From Truepera sp965215315 (lineage in GTDB: Bacteria; Deinococcota; Deinococci; Deinococcales; Trueperaceae), in assembly GCA_965215315.1 (NCBI GenBank), contig CBDCDB010000008.1:248001-312000 (forward strand): DNA of 64,000 nt, read 5' to 3'. Shown here piece by piece: positions 1 to 8,158 of the stretch (the first letter of the stretch is position 1; each line of letters starts with the position of its first letter). The notes beneath the pieces are model-generated. The model was not told where the DNA came from. It was given only the letters and a program-made list of their open reading frames with translations, and searched no databases. A program made the translations under genes and the position numbers.

Positions 1-971
1 GCGACAAAGCCTACTTTGTCCACTCGCTCCGGCTGTCGCAGACCAACGTCTGCTACGTTGGCTGCACCTTCTGCGGCTTTCAGCGCAAATTGGGCGAAGA
101 GGGTGTGTGGGACATGGAGTTGGGCGACGTCTGGGCGTACATGGACGAGCATTATCACCCTGACTTGACCGAAGTTCATATTTCGTCAGGCCATCACCCG
201 AAGCGCAAATTTGACTATTATCTGGATTTGGTCCGCGGCCTCACCGAGCGCGGCTATCAGGTCAAAGCGTGGACGGCCGCTGAAATCCATCACTTCAGCA
301 AAATTACCCGGCCCCGCATGAGCTACCGCGAGGTGTTGAGCGCCCTTAAAGACGTAGGGCTAATCGCCCTACCCGGCGGCGGCGCGGAAATCTTTGCCGA
401 GCATGTCCGGCAGCGTATCGCGCGCGCAAAAGTTACGGCGGAGGGGTGGCTGGACGTTCACCGCACCGCGCACGAACTCGGACTGCCGACGAACGCGACG
501 ATGCTTTACGGGCACGTCGAAACGTTGGAAGACCGGATGGACCACATGCTCCGGCTGCGCGAGTTGCAAGACGAAACGGGCGGCTTTATGTCGTTTATCC
601 CGCTCGCTTTTCAGCCCGACAACAACGATTTGGCAAAAGAGCTCAACAAGAGCGAGTTTACGACCGGTTTGGACGACCTGCGTAACCTAGCGGTCGCCCG
701 CATCATGCTCGATAATGTGCCGCACATCAAGGGCTACTGGATTATGATCACGCCCGAACTGACGCAGGTCACGCTCTCAGCGGGTGTGTCGGATATCGAC
801 GGCACCATTAAGGATGAGCGCATCGCCCACGCTTCAGGTGCTTCGACCGACAAGGGGATGACTGAAACTCAGCTCGTGCAACTTATTCAAGACGCGGGCC
901 GGACGCCGGTACGCCGCGACGCGCTTTATAAAGAACTCGAGGTTTACCACCCGCTCGTTTCTGCTGCGTAA
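1..971 (+). CDS. mqnE: Aminofutalosine synthase MqnE, 5'-truncated by the window edge
   Basis: Radical-SAM enzyme of the futalosine menaquinone pathway, joining SAM-derived adenosyl and a chorismate-derived enolpyruvyl benzoate to give aminodeoxyfutalosine. The reading frame is open from base 3 to the TAA at 971. It contains the CX3CX2C iron-sulfur motif (CYVGCTFC) at 51-74, so the TTG at 90 is internal and the true start lies left of the window. Further family marks are the GGGAEIF stretch near 375-395, and FIPLAFQP near 595-617, which favours MqnE over the sister enzyme MqnC. The next pathway gene, mqnA, lies just downstream, separated by one small gene. Subfamily choice rests on recalled motifs, not on an alignment. 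Confidence 0.9.
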   Translation, partial: DKAYFVHSLRLSQTNVCYVGCTFCGFQRKLGEEGVWDMELGDVWAYMDEHYHPDLTEVHISSGHHPKRKFDYYLDLVRGLTERGYQVKAWTAAEIHHFSKITRPRMSYREVLSALKDVGLIALPGGGAEIFAEHVRQRIARAKVTAEGWLDVHRTAHELGLPTNATMLYGHVETLEDRMDHMLRLRELQDETGGFMSFIPLAFQPDNNDLAKELNKSEFTTGLDDLRNLAVARIMLDNVPHIKGYWIMITPELTQVTLSAGVSDIDGTIKDERIAHASGASTDKGMTETQLVQLIQDAGRTPVRRDALYKELEVYHPLVSAA

Positions 972-986
972 AGGAGACCGGCTCAC

Positions 987-1442
987 TTGCGTAAAAAGGT
1001 AAGGCGTTGGCTGATCATCAGCTTCATGGCTTTCGGAGTCGTTGTCGCGTTTATACTTTCTCCGGTAGCGAGTGAACTCTTTGGTTATACCGAGTTTTTT
1101 CTCGAGCCGACGCCTTACCCTGAAATGGCAAAGATTTTAGACGCTGCGCCTTTTTGGTTTCGGGTTGAAAGACTTTATTATCGGTGCCAAAAAGTAGGTC
1201 TGAATCCACAAGATTTCTCACCTCTATACGACACTACAGCGGCGGCGCAGCGTTGTGGAGGTATCGGCAAAGTGTATGTGGCTGCGCTCGAGGCAAGTGG
1301 TGTAATGTCGGCACAGGGTTTTGCAAGGCGATATCAACCACCATTTTTAGTTGATGGCATAGAGGAAACGTCTTCTTGCCCGTACCACTATTACGGGGGA
1401 AACTGCTTTAACTACCTTTATGATGAGAACACAAATAGATAA
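987..1442 (+). CDS. Small membrane-anchored protein of unknown function
   Basis: I do not recognise this 151-residue protein. It has a basic N-terminus (MRKKVRRW), one hydrophobic segment at about residues 8-30, and then a probably exported part with four cysteines (near YRCQK, QRCGG, SSCPY and GNCFN) that could form two disulfides. The TTG start is chosen because AAGGAG lies at 971-976, touching the mqnE stop. The 3' end overlaps mqnA by 23 nt, so it is part of the mqnE-mqnA transcript. Its codons are visibly more AT-rich than those of its neighbours, which could mean later insertion into the operon. A signal-anchored envelope protein is the most that can be said. Confidence 0.65.
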   Translation: MRKKVRRWLIISFMAFGVVVAFILSPVASELFGYTEFFLEPTPYPEMAKILDAAPFWFRVERLYYRCQKVGLNPQDFSPLYDTTAAAQRCGGIGKVYVAALEASGVMSAQGFARRYQPPFLVDGIEETSSCPYHYYGGNCFNYLYDENTNR

Positions 1443-2271
1443 AAATTTTCCTTCTAAAGCTGATGAGAGGCTCGAGCGCCTCGGTATTGTCTCTTACACC
1501 AACGTTGCGCCGCTGCACTGGGGGCTGACACCGTGGCGTGGTGCGTCGTTCGTGCGGGGTGTTCCGACTGAACTGAACCGGCAGTTATTAGACGGCGAGA
1601 TTGATTTGACGTTGGTCTCGAGCATCGAGTTTTTACGGCACCGGGACACCTTGCGGGCGCTGCCGGACTTTTCTATCGCCACGCTCGGTCCGGTCTACAG
1701 TGTGATGCTCTTTCACTGGGAACCGTGGGAGAGTCTTACGGGTAAGAAGGTTGCGCTCACCACCGACTCGGCGACGAGTGTGCAGCTTTTGAAGGTGTTG
1801 CTCGAGGGTTCCGATATTGATGCAGAATTCGTTCCCATGACACCTGACCTGGACACCATGCTGGAAACGTGCGACGCGGCTCTTTTGATCGGTGATATGG
1901 CGCTCCAAGAGGCCGTCGCCAAACGTCCCGTAAACGGCAAGCGTCCTCTAATTACCGACCTCGGTGAAGCGTGGTATGACCTGACCAAACTGCCCTTTAC
2001 GTTTGCGGTGTGGGCGTCGCGTCAAGATCGTCCACCCTCAGAGCGCTTGGTTGCCGAGTTACGCGCCGCACGTGAACATGGGCTGGGTGAGTTGGCGGCG
2101 GTGTCACGGCCTGAAGCGGAGAAGTTGGATGTGCCTAAGAGCGTGGTGCAGCGTTATCTAGGGAACTTTCGGTATTACCTCGAGCCTCCCGACCGCGACG
2201 GGCTGTTGGCCTTTGCCGAGCGGAGTATTCCGGACTTTAAGCTGGGCGACCTGAGTTTCTGGCATCGCTAG
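1420..2271 (+). CDS. mqnA: Chorismate dehydratase MqnA
   Basis: First committed enzyme of the futalosine pathway: chorismate to 3-enolpyruvylbenzoate, in the cytoplasm. The opening RLGIVSYTNVAPLHWGL is the family's N-terminal signature, followed by GVPTELNRQLLDGEIDLTLVSS and a periplasmic-binding-protein-like two-lobed fold. At 283 residues it has the usual length. About 20 residues precede the conserved start of the family. ATG at 1420 or 1423 are both possible, and both overlap the preceding small gene, suggesting translational coupling. Together with mqnE it shows menaquinone is made by the futalosine and not the classical Men pathway. Confidence 0.92.
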   Translation: MMRTQIDKNFPSKADERLERLGIVSYTNVAPLHWGLTPWRGASFVRGVPTELNRQLLDGEIDLTLVSSIEFLRHRDTLRALPDFSIATLGPVYSVMLFHWEPWESLTGKKVALTTDSATSVQLLKVLLEGSDIDAEFVPMTPDLDTMLETCDAALLIGDMALQEAVAKRPVNGKRPLITDLGEAWYDLTKLPFTFAVWASRQDRPPSERLVAELRAAREHGLGELAAVSRPEAEKLDVPKSVVQRYLGNFRYYLEPPDRDGLLAFAERSIPDFKLGDLSFWHR

Positions 2272-2287
2272 TTTGTCCTGCTAAGCT
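2259..2287 (+). promoter_or_regulatory. Leaderless promoter of the MFS gene
   Basis: -10 TAAGCT at 2282-2287 lies 6 nt before the ATG at 2294, and a fair -35 (CTGGCA, 2259-2264) sits 17 bp upstream, inside the mqnA 3' end. Transcription would start at or next to the ATG. No Shine-Dalgarno is present. Confidence 0.6.
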
Positions 2288-2293
2288 GGGTGT

Positions 2294-3538
2294 ATGACCG
2301 CGTTACCTGACGTTAAACTTGCCCGCAAACTCACCTGGGTTCTGTTCACCGCGCAAGCCTTCGGCTCCGCTGGCTTTATCGCCGCTGCGACCATCGCTTC
2401 AGTTGCCGGAGCCGCGCTGAGCGGACGCGAGGCGTGGGCCGGAGTGCCCTCAGCCGCGTTTTTGCTCGGGTCGGCACTGGCAGCGTACCTCTGGGGTGTC
2501 GTCATGGACGCGTTCGGGCGGCGGACTGGTTTGGTTTTGGGCCTCTGGACGGGCGTGTTCGGCGCACTTATTGCGGCGTGGGCCATCGTACAAGGGTCGT
2601 TCGGACTTTTGCTGGTGGGTTTACCGCTCATGGGCAGCGCACAGGCGGCGCTCCAACTCGGGCGTTTTGCCGCTGCTGAGGTCAGTCCGGTAGCGCTGCG
2701 TGGTCGCGCCATCTCAAACGTGGTGCTGGGCGGGACGGTTGGGGCGATTATGGGGCCGCTTCTGGTCGGGCCGATGGGTGCATGGAGTTTGCAGCTGGGT
2801 TTTCCGGAACTGACCGGGGCGTATGCGGCGAGCGCCGGGATGTTCGTGCTGGCGCTGCTGATTGTTTTCGCCCTGTTGCGGCCCGACCCGCGTGATATCG
2901 GGCGGCAGCTCGAGCTAAATTCAACCGATAAGGTAGACCCCCGACCGGCAAGACCGCTCGGCGTGATTTTACGGCAACCGGCGGTGATTGCCGCGGTTTC
3001 GGCGATGGTTTTCGGGCAGGTCGTGATGGTCATGCTGATGGTGATTACGGCGCTGCATATGTCGCATCATGGGCACGCGCTGACGAGTATCTCAGCGGTC
3101 ATCTCGTCGCATACGCTCGGGATGTACGCGTTTTCAGTCTTGTCGGGTAGGTTGACCGACCGTTGGGGCCGTGCGCCGGTCATTTTGACAGGTGCTGGAA
3201 CGCTACTTTTAGCGTGTCTCCTTGCGCCACTTTCGCCGCACGTGCTGCCGCTAGCGGTTTCGCTCTTTCTGCTCGGTTTGGGCTGGAACTTCTGCTTTGT
3301 GGGGGGCTCGAGCCTCTTATCCGACAATCTCCTACCCACTGAACGCTCCCGCACGCAAGGCGTCAACGATTTGCTATTGGGTTTAGCCTCAGCGACCGGC
3401 AGCCTCGGCAGCGGCGTCGTCTTTGCCGGAGTCGGGTACGCGGCGATGGGCATCGTAGGTGCGGCTGTGGCCCTCCTGCCCTTATTCCTAACGCTCTGGT
3501 GGTGGCGCGGCTCTCGTCCTCGGCTGGTAGAAGCTTGA
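2294..3538 (+). CDS. Major facilitator superfamily transporter
   Basis: Polytopic inner-membrane transporter of 414 residues with about 12 hydrophobic helices. The MFS motif A loop between helices 2 and 3 reads GVVMDAFGRRTG (about residues 70-82), and a second copy between helices 8 and 9 reads GRLTDRWGRAP, typical of the two-repeat MFS fold. Helix 1 follows a short N-terminus (TALPDVKLARK). The substrate cannot be read from the sequence. The gene has its own leaderless promoter, and its stop overlaps the probable TTG start of the Nif3-like gene, so the two are likely co-transcribed. Confidence 0.85.
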   Translation: MTALPDVKLARKLTWVLFTAQAFGSAGFIAAATIASVAGAALSGREAWAGVPSAAFLLGSALAAYLWGVVMDAFGRRTGLVLGLWTGVFGALIAAWAIVQGSFGLLLVGLPLMGSAQAALQLGRFAAAEVSPVALRGRAISNVVLGGTVGAIMGPLLVGPMGAWSLQLGFPELTGAYAASAGMFVLALLIVFALLRPDPRDIGRQLELNSTDKVDPRPARPLGVILRQPAVIAAVSAMVFGQVVMVMLMVITALHMSHHGHALTSISAVISSHTLGMYAFSVLSGRLTDRWGRAPVILTGAGTLLLACLLAPLSPHVLPLAVSLFLLGLGWNFCFVGGSSLLSDNLLPTERSRTQGVNDLLLGLASATGSLGSGVVFAGVGYAAMGIVGAAVALLPLFLTLWWWRGSRPRLVEA

Positions 3539-4236
3539 CGACGCTTGCCGACCTCGAGACCTTCCTCTCCGATTTCCTCTTGGCTACTCAATTTACCGAT
3601 GACCAAAACGGCATTTATAGAGTGTCCGACCGACCGGTTAAAAGATTGGGTTTGGCGCTCGAGCCTACGTCCGCTATCTCCGAGTGGATTCTCCAAAATA
3701 ATCTGGACGCGCTCTTTTTACACCGACCCTGGAAATTGGGCCGGACGCCCAAAGACGTCGGCGTGCTGGCGTACCACTACGCGTTCGACGAACGTCTGAC
3801 GACGGGCTTTAATCCCCTTTTGGCGGACGCGCTTGAACTGTCTCAGCTCGAGGTTTTGGGCCACAAAGACGGCAGGCCACTGGGCATGATTGGCGACGTA
3901 CCCAGCGCACCTTTTACGGCGTTTCAGGGCCGGGTTGAGGCAGAGTTCAGTGGACTCGAGGCCGTTTACGGCGCAACTGAAGCTGCCACTGGGGGCGAAG
4001 TGACGCGGGCGTGTGTGGTTGGGGCGATGCGTCCGGCGCTCGTCTATGAGGCAGCCGAACGCGGCGCACAAGTTTATTTAACGGGTCAGTACCGCAAAGG
4101 TGCAGCGAAAGCTGTAGCTGAAACTGGGATGAGTGTGCTCGAGCTAGGTCACGAACGCAGTGAAATTTGGGGACTTAGGGCGCTGGCGGACGTTTTACGG
4201 GAAAGGTTTGGACTCGAGGTCATTCTAGCCACCTGA
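3535..4236 (+). CDS. Nif3-like (YbgI/YqfO family) dinuclear metal-centre protein
   Basis: Cytoplasmic protein of the Nif3/DUF34 family, which binds two metal ions; its cellular reaction is not settled. The N-terminal half has DALFLHRPWKLG, matching the first conserved His region, and the C-terminal half has YLTGQYRKGAAKAV followed by ELGHERSEIWGL, which supplies the conserved His and Glu ligands. The frame is open from a GTG at 3499, but the TTG at 3535 overlaps the MFS stop (TTGA) and gives the usual family start (TTLADLETFLSDF), so it is preferred. The 233-residue length is close to the short YbgI form, without the extra PII-like insert. Confidence 0.8.
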   Translation: MTTLADLETFLSDFLLATQFTDDQNGIYRVSDRPVKRLGLALEPTSAISEWILQNNLDALFLHRPWKLGRTPKDVGVLAYHYAFDERLTTGFNPLLADALELSQLEVLGHKDGRPLGMIGDVPSAPFTAFQGRVEAEFSGLEAVYGATEAATGGEVTRACVVGAMRPALVYEAAERGAQVYLTGQYRKGAAKAVAETGMSVLELGHERSEIWGLRALADVLRERFGLEVILAT

Positions 4237-4271
4237 AACCACTTCTAACTCGACTGTCACAGATGACTCCC

Positions 4272-5861
4272 TCAGTGGACGAGAGCAGCGTCTAGCAGCG
4301 CTTTTGTATAACTGTGCTGAGGATTATTAAAGATGGTCTCGGCAGAACCGGCCTCGAGCACCACCCCGTCTTTCATCACTAAAATGTCGTTGGCGAGCGC
4401 CCGCACGACCCGCAAATCGTGGCTGATAAAGATGTACGCGAGGGTGTGCTTACGCTGCAAGTCGCGCAAAAGGTCAATAACCTGCGCCTGAACCGTTCGG
4501 TCGAGGGCGCTGGTGGGTTCATCGAGGATAATCAGGCGTGGTTTTAAGACGACCGCCCGGGCAATCGCCAGCCGCTGCCGCTGACCACCGGAAAACTCGT
4601 GCGGGTAACGGTCCATCGTGCGAGGCTCGAGCCCGACCTCCCGCAGCGCCTCTGCCACTCGCGCCCGCCGCGCCGCGTAGTCGCCACCGGGTTGATGCAC
4701 CCGTAAGCCTTCTTCCACGATCTGAAACGCGGTGAGTCTGGGTGAAAGTGAGCTGTAAGGGTCTTGAAAGACGACCTGCAAATCGCTCCGCAGCCGCCGC
4801 AAATTATCTCCGCGCAAACTTTGCAGGTCGCGCCCGTCAAAAGTGACTTTGCCACTGCTCGAGACCAGTTTCAGCAGCGCTAACCCGAGCGTCGTTTTGC
4901 CCGACCCCGACTCCCCGACCACACCGAGCGTCTGCCCTTCACGTACCGATACGTCGACACCGTCAACCGCTTTGACGTACCCGACCGTGCGCCGCAACAC
5001 GCCCCGCTGCACCGGAAACCAGACCTTGAGGTCGTCTGAATGAAGGAGTACCTGAGCGTTTTCGTCAAGTTTCGTAGGGGCTCCGGTCGGTTCGGCGGCC
5101 AAGAGTTTTTGGGTGTACAGGTGCTGGGGTGCCGTAAAAATCTGCTCGCTCTTGCCCGTTTCGACGACCTCGCCTTCCGTCATCACGTAAACTCGCTCCG
5201 CCATATGCCGGACGATGCCTAAGTCGTGGGTGATGAGCATCAGCGCCATACCGGTCTCTGTCTGCAATTCTCTAAGCAGGTCTAGAATCTGTGCTTGAAT
5301 CGTCACGTCGAGCGCGGTGGTCGGTTCGTCGGCGATGAGCAGCTGGGGGTTGTTGGCGAGCGCCATCGCAATCATCACACGCTGCCGCTGCCCGCCCGAA
5401 AGTTGATGCGGAAACGCGCTAAGCTTCTCTTCAGGGTCGGAGAGCTGGACGCGTCCTAACAGTTCCAGAATCCGGCTTCTGGCAGCTTTGCGGCTCAGCC
5501 CCTGATGCAGCGTCAACGTTTCGGAGAGCTGTTTCTCCACCTTTTGCAGCGGATTGAGGCTGCTCATCGGTTCCTGAAAGACCATGCCGATGCGGTCGCC
5601 CCGGACGCCGCGCAGCACGTTACCTTTTGCGCCTAATAACTCTTGACCGCCGAAACGGATGCTCCCCCTTGGATAGTGCGCCTGTGCGCCCAAAAGTTGC
5701 AGGACTGAGAGCGCCGTCACCGATTTACCCGAACCCGATTCCCCAACGACGGCGACACTTTCACCCGAGTTAATAGTAAGGCTTACAGCTTTAACGGCGT
5801 CAACAATGCCTTCAGAAGAACGAAACTGAACGGCTAGCTTGTCAATCTCGAGCAAACTCAC
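4272..5861 (-). CDS. yejF: Oligopeptide ABC transporter ATPase, duplicated (YejF type)
   Basis: Energising subunit of a YejABEF-type importer of peptides (microcin C in E. coli). The 529-residue protein carries two full ATPase halves: Walker A GESGSGKS and signature LSGGQRQR in the first, GESGSGKT and FSGGQRQR in the second. Each half is followed by a D-loop glutamate (ADEPTTALD, LDEPTSALD) and an H-loop histidine. Its start overlaps the yejE stop by 4 nt (ATGA), as expected in a coupled operon. It is the last gene of the four-gene minus-strand unit and converges on the Nif3-like gene; I see no clear hairpin terminator in the 35-bp gap. Confidence 0.92.
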   Translation of the reverse strand: MSLLEIDKLAVQFRSSEGIVDAVKAVSLTINSGESVAVVGESGSGKSVTALSVLQLLGAQAHYPRGSIRFGGQELLGAKGNVLRGVRGDRIGMVFQEPMSSLNPLQKVEKQLSETLTLHQGLSRKAARSRILELLGRVQLSDPEEKLSAFPHQLSGGQRQRVMIAMALANNPQLLIADEPTTALDVTIQAQILDLLRELQTETGMALMLITHDLGIVRHMAERVYVMTEGEVVETGKSEQIFTAPQHLYTQKLLAAEPTGAPTKLDENAQVLLHSDDLKVWFPVQRGVLRRTVGYVKAVDGVDVSVREGQTLGVVGESGSGKTTLGLALLKLVSSSGKVTFDGRDLQSLRGDNLRRLRSDLQVVFQDPYSSLSPRLTAFQIVEEGLRVHQPGGDYAARRARVAEALREVGLEPRTMDRYPHEFSGGQRQRLAIARAVVLKPRLIILDEPTSALDRTVQAQVIDLLRDLQRKHTLAYIFISHDLRVVRALANDILVMKDGVVLEAGSAETIFNNPQHSYTKALLDAALVH

Positions 5862-7018
5862 CGGCTGCTCCCAAAGGTTTTACGCACGTCGAAAGCGTCA
5901 CGCACCCCTTCGCCGATAAAAACTAGGAGCGAAAGCATTACCGACAGGACGAAAAATCCGGTCAGACCGAGCCACGGCGCTTGCAGGTTGCGTTTGCCCT
6001 GATTGAGGAGTTCGCCTAGCGAAGGTGCGCCCGCCGGAAACCCAAAACCCAGAAAGTCGAGTGAGGCCAGCACACCGACCGCGCCGACTAAAACAAAGGG
6101 CAAAAAGGTCAACGTCGCTACGAGTGCATTAGGCAGGATGTGCCGGAGCATGATGCTGCGGTTACGGACACCTAACGCCCGCGCCGCCCGCACAAAATCG
6201 AAATTACGGGCGCGCAAAACTTCAGCACGAACCAGACCGACCAGCCCCATCCAGCTGAATAACAGCAAAAACCCGAGCAGCACCCAGAAGGTGGTGCGAA
6301 CGAGGCTCGAGAGGATAATCAGCAAGTAAAGCGTCGGAATCCCGCCCCAGATTTCGATAAAGCGCTGAAAACCCAAATCGAGCCAACCGCCGAAATACCC
6401 TTGCACCACGCCCGCAGCGACGCCGACGATAGAACTTAACACCGTTAAAATAAGGGCGAACATGATAGATACCCGAAAACCGTAAATTACACGGGCCAAT
6501 ACGTCCCTTGCCTGGTCGTCGGTGCCTAGAAAGTCTTGCCTCGAGGGGGGCGCGGGCGAAGGTTGCGTGAGGTCATAGTTTACGGTGTCGTAGGAAAAAC
6601 GTACCGGGGGCCAGAGTGCCCAGCCGCCCTCATCAATCAAGTCTTTTACAAAAGGGTCGCGGTAGTCGGCTTCGGAGTCGAAATCGCCGCCGAAGGTCGT
6701 TTCAGGGTAGTTGACAAAAACAGGGAAATACAGCTTGCCTTCATAATTTACCAAGAGCGGTTTATCGTTGGCGACGAGTTCGGCGGGGAGCGTAACGGCA
6801 AGCAGCACCAGAAAAATCCAGAAGCTGATGTACGCGCGGCGGTTCGCGCGGAAGTTCTCCCAGCGGCGGCGGGTGAGGCTGAGCGGCGCAGCAGCGTAAG
6901 TTCCAGGGGTTTCGGCGTGGTGGTCTGGAGGATAGGCAGAGGGTTCCAGCAGCGGCGTCGGGTTGTCCTGAACGCTCTCCCGGATTTGCTCGAGCTTTCT
7001 CTCGGGAACGTCGCTCAC
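5858..7018 (-). CDS. yejE: Peptide ABC transporter permease (YejE type)
   Basis: One of two inner-membrane permeases of the Yej-type importer, 386 residues. A cytoplasmic N-terminus of about 50 residues ends in LTRRRWENFRANRRAYISF, the OppC-type N-terminal domain, then helix 1. A long external stretch (about residues 80-165) contains PVRFSYDTVNYDLTQPSPAP and FLGTDDQARDVLARVIYG, typical of the YejE branch. The coupling EAA loop is present near VRAARALGVRNRSIMLRHILPN. Overlaps yejB and yejF by 4 nt each. Confidence 0.9.
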   Translation of the reverse strand: MSDVPERKLEQIRESVQDNPTPLLEPSAYPPDHHAETPGTYAAAPLSLTRRRWENFRANRRAYISFWIFLVLLAVTLPAELVANDKPLLVNYEGKLYFPVFVNYPETTFGGDFDSEADYRDPFVKDLIDEGGWALWPPVRFSYDTVNYDLTQPSPAPPSRQDFLGTDDQARDVLARVIYGFRVSIMFALILTVLSSIVGVAAGVVQGYFGGWLDLGFQRFIEIWGGIPTLYLLIILSSLVRTTFWVLLGFLLLFSWMGLVGLVRAEVLRARNFDFVRAARALGVRNRSIMLRHILPNALVATLTFLPFVLVGAVGVLASLDFLGFGFPAGAPSLGELLNQGKRNLQAPWLGLTGFFVLSVMLSLLVFIGEGVRDAFDVRKTFGSSR

Positions 7019-8139
7019 GCGCGCCCCTCAAAGTCGATTCTCGGGTCAACGACCGTATAGGTAAGGTCGCCGATGAGCTGCATCACGAGTCCTAAAAGTG
7101 TAAAGACGTAGAGCGTTCCGAACATCACCGGGTAGTCGCGGTTAATCGCCGACTCGAAGCCCAAAAGCCCGAGCCCATCAAGCGAAAAGATGACTTCAGT
7201 CAAGAGCGAGCCGGTAAACAAGATACCGATAAACGCTGCCGGAAACCCCGCGATGATAATCAGCATGGCGTTGCGAAACACGTGCCCGTACAAGACGCGC
7301 CGTTCAGGTAAACCTTTGGCTCTTGCTGTAACAACGTACTGTTTGGTGATTTCATCTAAAAACGAGTTTTTGGTCAAGAGCGTCAACCCGGCAAAACCGC
7401 CGATGACGAGCGAAAAAATGGGCAGCGCCAGGTGCCAGAAGTAGTCCCCGATTTTGCCCCAAGTGCTGAGTTCGGTGAAGTTGTCCGACGTTAAACCGCG
7501 TAGGGGGAAAAGGTCCAAATAGCTGCCTCCGGCAAACAGTACGATTAAAAGCACCGCAAAAAGAAGACTTGGAATCGCGTTGCCGACGATAATGACCGAA
7601 GACGTCCAGAGGTCGAAACGGGAGCCGTCGCGTACCGCTTTGGCGACGCCCAGCGGAATCGAAATCAGGTAGATAATCAGGGTTGACCAGAGTCCCAGCG
7701 AAATAGAGACCGGTAACTTATCGAGCACGAGGCCCATCACGCTGCGGTCGCGGTAGAAGCTCTCACCAAAGTCGAAGCGCACGTAACGGCCTATCATCTC
7801 GGTAAAACGCGCTAAGGGCGGTTTGTCGAAGCCGTAGAGTTTCTCGAGCCTCGCAATCAGCGCCGGGTCGAGTCCTTCTGCGCCTACATAGCTACCCCTC
7901 GGCGCTGCGCCGCTGCCGCCGGGTGTCGTCCCTAACGCGCCCCCGCCCGCGCCCCCGACCTCACCCGCGCCTATCCCGCTGACACGGGCGGTCGCGTCCA
8001 CCCCGTTACCTTGCAAGCGGGCGAGCGTTTGTTCGACGGGGCCGCCGGGAGCGGCCTGAATGACGACAAAATTGATGACCATGATGCCAAACAGCGTCGG
8101 AATCATTAAGAGGAGGCGGCGGACGATGTAGGAAAACAT
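7015..8139 (-). CDS. yejB: Peptide ABC transporter permease (YejB type)
   Basis: Second permease of the importer, 374 residues, opening with IVRRLLLMIPTLFGIMVINF, a standard DppB/OppB first helix. After GGPVEQTLARLQG comes a YejB-specific external insertion, here rich in Gly and Ala (about residues 45-85), before GLDPALIARLEKLYGFDKPP. The EAA loop is YVVTARAKGLPERRVLYGHVF. Its stop overlaps the yejE start. A gap of 19 nt separates it from yejA, so it belongs to the same transcript. Confidence 0.9.
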   Translation of the reverse strand: MFSYIVRRLLLMIPTLFGIMVINFVVIQAAPGGPVEQTLARLQGNGVDATARVSGIGAGEVGGAGGGALGTTPGGSGAAPRGSYVGAEGLDPALIARLEKLYGFDKPPLARFTEMIGRYVRFDFGESFYRDRSVMGLVLDKLPVSISLGLWSTLIIYLISIPLGVAKAVRDGSRFDLWTSSVIIVGNAIPSLLFAVLLIVLFAGGSYLDLFPLRGLTSDNFTELSTWGKIGDYFWHLALPIFSLVIGGFAGLTLLTKNSFLDEITKQYVVTARAKGLPERRVLYGHVFRNAMLIIIAGFPAAFIGILFTGSLLTEVIFSLDGLGLLGFESAINRDYPVMFGTLYVFTLLGLVMQLIGDLTYTVVDPRIDFEGRA

Positions 8140-8158
8140 TAAGGAACGTTAGTAGATG

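Noticed and set aside
2281..3033. Long open frame on the minus strand opposite the MFS gene
   Set aside because: Low-complexity Pro/Ser/Ala-rich translation, no domain, entirely antisense to a clear transporter; it is a by-product of GC-rich codon use.
3067..3696. Minus-strand open frame across the MFS/Nif3 junction
   Set aside because: Antisense to two real genes, Arg/Ser-rich, no start signal.
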